64,000 nucleotides of DNA from an uncultured Pelagibacteraceae bacterium. GTDB taxonomy: Bacteria; Pseudomonadota; Alphaproteobacteria; Pelagibacterales; Pelagibacteraceae. Under the pieces are notes generated by a model. That model saw nothing but the letters and a program-made list of their open reading frames with translations. It had not been told where the DNA came from and made no database searches. Positions 61,542-64,000 of the stretch are shown here, one piece after another. The first letter of the stretch is position 1. Every line of letters begins with the position of its first letter. Made by a program: the position numbers and the translations under genes. Where the stretch lies: the NCBI GenBank assembly GCA_902627565.1, contig CACOJM010000002.1:1-64000 (forward strand), read 5' to 3'.

Positions 61542-61652
61542 AAATTACTTAAAACTAGAATATATCACAAAAACAATTGCAATAATAAACAAGAATATTA
61601 AAATTTTATTATTTAGATTCATGAACAAATATAATATCAATGTTAAAGAAAA

Positions 61653-62480
61653 ATGAATAGAAGAAAATTCTTATCTTATGTTGGTTGTGGTTGTTGTGGT
61701 TTTATACTAAATTCTTGTGCTACAGCGCCTATTACAGAAAGAAAACAATTAAAGATAATTCCTGAGGCTAAGTTGAATGCTCAAGCTGCTCAAATATACG
61801 AAAAAATAAAAAAAAAAGAAAAATTAAGTAAAGATATTAAAACTTTAGATTTAATTAAGAGTATTGGTAAGAAAATGGAAAACTCAATTGGAGAATATTT
61901 TTATCAAGCTAAATTAGATGATCCTACAAAATTTTTTGATTGGGAATATATATTAATTGAAAATAAGAAAGTTAGAAATGCTTGGTGCATGCCAGGAGGA
62001 AAAATTGCGGTGTATACTGGTATTCTTGATGTAACAAAAAATAAAGACGGATTAGCTGCTGTAATGGGTCATGAGATAGCCCATGCAGTTGCAAAACATT
62101 CTGTTGAAAGAGCAAGTAGAGGAACACTATTAAATGTTGGAACAAAGATTATAGATATTGCCAGTGGAGGTATATTATCTGATATAAATAGAACAACAGG
62201 AATGGATACGGTTGGTTTGTTATCTCAGTTAGGAATTATGAATCCATTTAATAGAAAACAAGAGAGTGAAGCTGATTATTTAGGTATGATTTTTTCATCT
62301 TTGTCAGGTTATGATATTAGGGAAACATCAAAAATTTGGGAAAGAATGAAAGAATATAATAAAGGAAAAGCGCCACCCGAATTTATGAGTACTCACCCTT
62401 CTGCAGAAAATAGAATTAGAAAAATTAATGAGTGGGAAAATGAGATTATATTAGAATATCCACCACTTAAAATATCTTAG
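61653..62480 (+). CDS. M48 family metallopeptidase
   Basis: MNRRKFLSYVG…C signal; AVMGHEIAHAVAKHSVERAS (HExxH), ESEADYLGM. Confidence 0.93.
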   Translation: MNRRKFLSYVGCGCCGFILNSCATAPITERKQLKIIPEAKLNAQAAQIYEKIKKKEKLSKDIKTLDLIKSIGKKMENSIGEYFYQAKLDDPTKFFDWEYILIENKKVRNAWCMPGGKIAVYTGILDVTKNKDGLAAVMGHEIAHAVAKHSVERASRGTLLNVGTKIIDIASGGILSDINRTTGMDTVGLLSQLGIMNPFNRKQESEADYLGMIFSSLSGYDIRETSKIWERMKEYNKGKAPPEFMSTHPSAENRIRKINEWENEIILEYPPLKIS

Positions 62481-62486
62481 AATAAG

Positions 62487-62562
<76 letters not shown>

Positions 62563-62644
62563 ACAATTGTTCAGAGAACGAGAATGTGTATACATAATTA
62601 TTTAAATAATTCAAATGAGAATTTGTGAGACAAATAGTGAGTCA

Positions 62645-63757
62645 TTACAACTTATCAATGTATTTGTCATGAAATTCGTTGAATGTGCCGTTATTTATGT
62701 TTTTTCTGATAGCGGTCATTAATTCTTGATAAAAATTTATGTTGTGTAAAGTTAACAACATAGACCCGAGTATTTCATTAGTATTAAACAAGTGATTTAG
62801 ATAATTTTTTGAATATTTATTTAAGTTAAGATTTTTTACATTTGGATCAAGTGGAGTGTCATCATTTTGATACTTTTTATTTCTTATATTCACTCTTCCA
62901 TTCCATGTAAAAGCTAAACCAGTTCTGCCAGATCTTGTTGGTAAAACACAATCAAACATGTCAATACCTCTTTTGACTGCACCTATGATATCAGACGGTG
63001 TTCCTACACCCATTAAATAGTGAGGCTTATCTTTTGGAAGTATATCCTTTAAGTCATCTAATACTGTAAACATTTCTTTCTGTGTTTCTCCGACTGCTAA
63101 ACCACCAACAGCGTACCCATCAAAACCAATTTTAATCAATTCATTTAATGATTTAATTCTTAAATCTCTAAATAAACCTCCTTGAATAATACCGAATAAA
63201 GCTTTGTGAGAATTCAGGCCAAATGCCTTTTTAGATCTTTCTGCCCAATACAAAGATAAATTCATTGATTTATTAATTAAATTGTAATCATTAGTATTTT
63301 TAGGGCACTCATCCATTATCATTACAATATCAGAATTAAGTCCAAGTTGTATTTTTATACTCTCTTCTGGACTTAAAATAAATTTTTTTCCATCTACATG
63401 TGAATTAAATATTGCACCTTTCTCACGATCAATCTTATTTAATTTAGATAAAGACATAACTTGGAATCCTCCAGAATCGGTAAGAATAGGTAAATCACAA
63501 TTCATGAAATTGTGTAACCCACCTGCTTTTTTAATTCTATCCACACCAGGTCTTATCATTAGATGATAAGTATTAGATAAAATTATTTCTGATCCAGTTT
63601 TTTTAATATCTTCAATTTTGCAAGCCTTCACTGTAGCTTGTGTACCAACTGGCATGAATGCCGGAGTCTGGATATTACCTCGATGTGTTTCTATCAAACC
63701 ACATCTGGCATAATCATCTATATTATTAATCTTAAAGGCAAATTTTTTTAATGCCAT
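62645..63757 (-). CDS. tgt: tRNA-guanine transglycosylase
   Basis: RGNIQTPAFMPVGTQATVKA…LPILTDSGGFQVMSL…GGLAVGETQKEM…FDCVLPTRSGR. Confidence 0.97.
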   Translation of the reverse strand: MALKKFAFKINNIDDYARCGLIETHRGNIQTPAFMPVGTQATVKACKIEDIKKTGSEIILSNTYHLMIRPGVDRIKKAGGLHNFMNCDLPILTDSGGFQVMSLSKLNKIDREKGAIFNSHVDGKKFILSPEESIKIQLGLNSDIVMIMDECPKNTNDYNLINKSMNLSLYWAERSKKAFGLNSHKALFGIIQGGLFRDLRIKSLNELIKIGFDGYAVGGLAVGETQKEMFTVLDDLKDILPKDKPHYLMGVGTPSDIIGAVKRGIDMFDCVLPTRSGRTGLAFTWNGRVNIRNKKYQNDDTPLDPNVKNLNLNKYSKNYLNHLFNTNEILGSMLLTLHNINFYQELMTAIRKNINNGTFNEFHDKYIDKL

Positions 63758-63762
63758 TAAAA

Positions 63763-64000
63763 TTATAAAGATTTAAAGCTAATAATTTTGTCTGGATTAT
63801 CTACTGCGCCATTATTATTATCGTCACCACGTTTGATCTTGTCCACAAATTCCATACCTTCAATAACTTTTCCAAATACAGTATATTGTCTATCTAGAAA
63901 TGGTGCGGGTTTAAAGCAAATAAAAAATTGACTATTTGCGCTGTTAGGATCTGATGATCTAGCCATTGACAAAGTTCCTCTATCGTGAGGAAGATTATTA
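63763..64000 (-). CDS. Cyclophilin-type peptidyl-prolyl cis-trans isomerase, truncated at window edge
   Basis: …[42 protein letters not shown]; frame continues past 64000. Confidence 0.93.
   Translation of the reverse strand, partial: NNLPHDRGTLSMARSSDPNSANSQFFICFKPAPFLDRQYTVFGKVIEGMEFVDKIKRGDDNNNGAVDNPDKIISFKSL

Overview
Low-G+C, densely packed alphaproteobacterial chromosome segment. Gene content and order resemble SAR11/'Candidatus Pelagibacter' (assignment from protein character and synteny, no search run). Mostly housekeeping: a sarcosine oxidase operon (soxBDAG) with an amino-acid ABC permease and binding protein; a long biosynthetic/RNA-processing run (dapA-smpB-folK-RSH-pyrE-pdxJ-acpS-lepB-rnc-recO); glyA-nrdR-ribD-ribE-ribBX-ribH-nusB-thiL; a membrane H+-pyrophosphatase; rpmF-plsX-ihfA-merR; rplM-rpsI; argC-hom; an alphaproteobacterial mltB-(RlpA-like)-dac-tmk-holB-metG-tatD run; recG; tgt; and five tRNAs (Ser-GCT, Glu-TTC, Pro-TGG, Ser-TGA, Lys-TTT). 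The most interesting regulatory element is a tandem SAM-II + SAM-V-type riboswitch leader ahead of metY. The best candidate for an undescribed module is at about 39-41.2 kb. It holds a Cre/Xer-like tyrosine recombinase with a perfect 9-7-9 inverted repeat just upstream of its start, overlapping divergent promoters, a divergent small secreted repeat protein, an unlisted two-TM micro-protein, an MGMT-domain protein, and an unusually long noncoding spacer. Other points: start codons of bamE and a cyt-bc1 chaperone overlap head-to-head, several proteins have degenerate or missing domains (RibBX, RlpA-like, short RSH), and some expected operon members (era, fabH) are missing. All calls come from reading the sequence and ORF translations.
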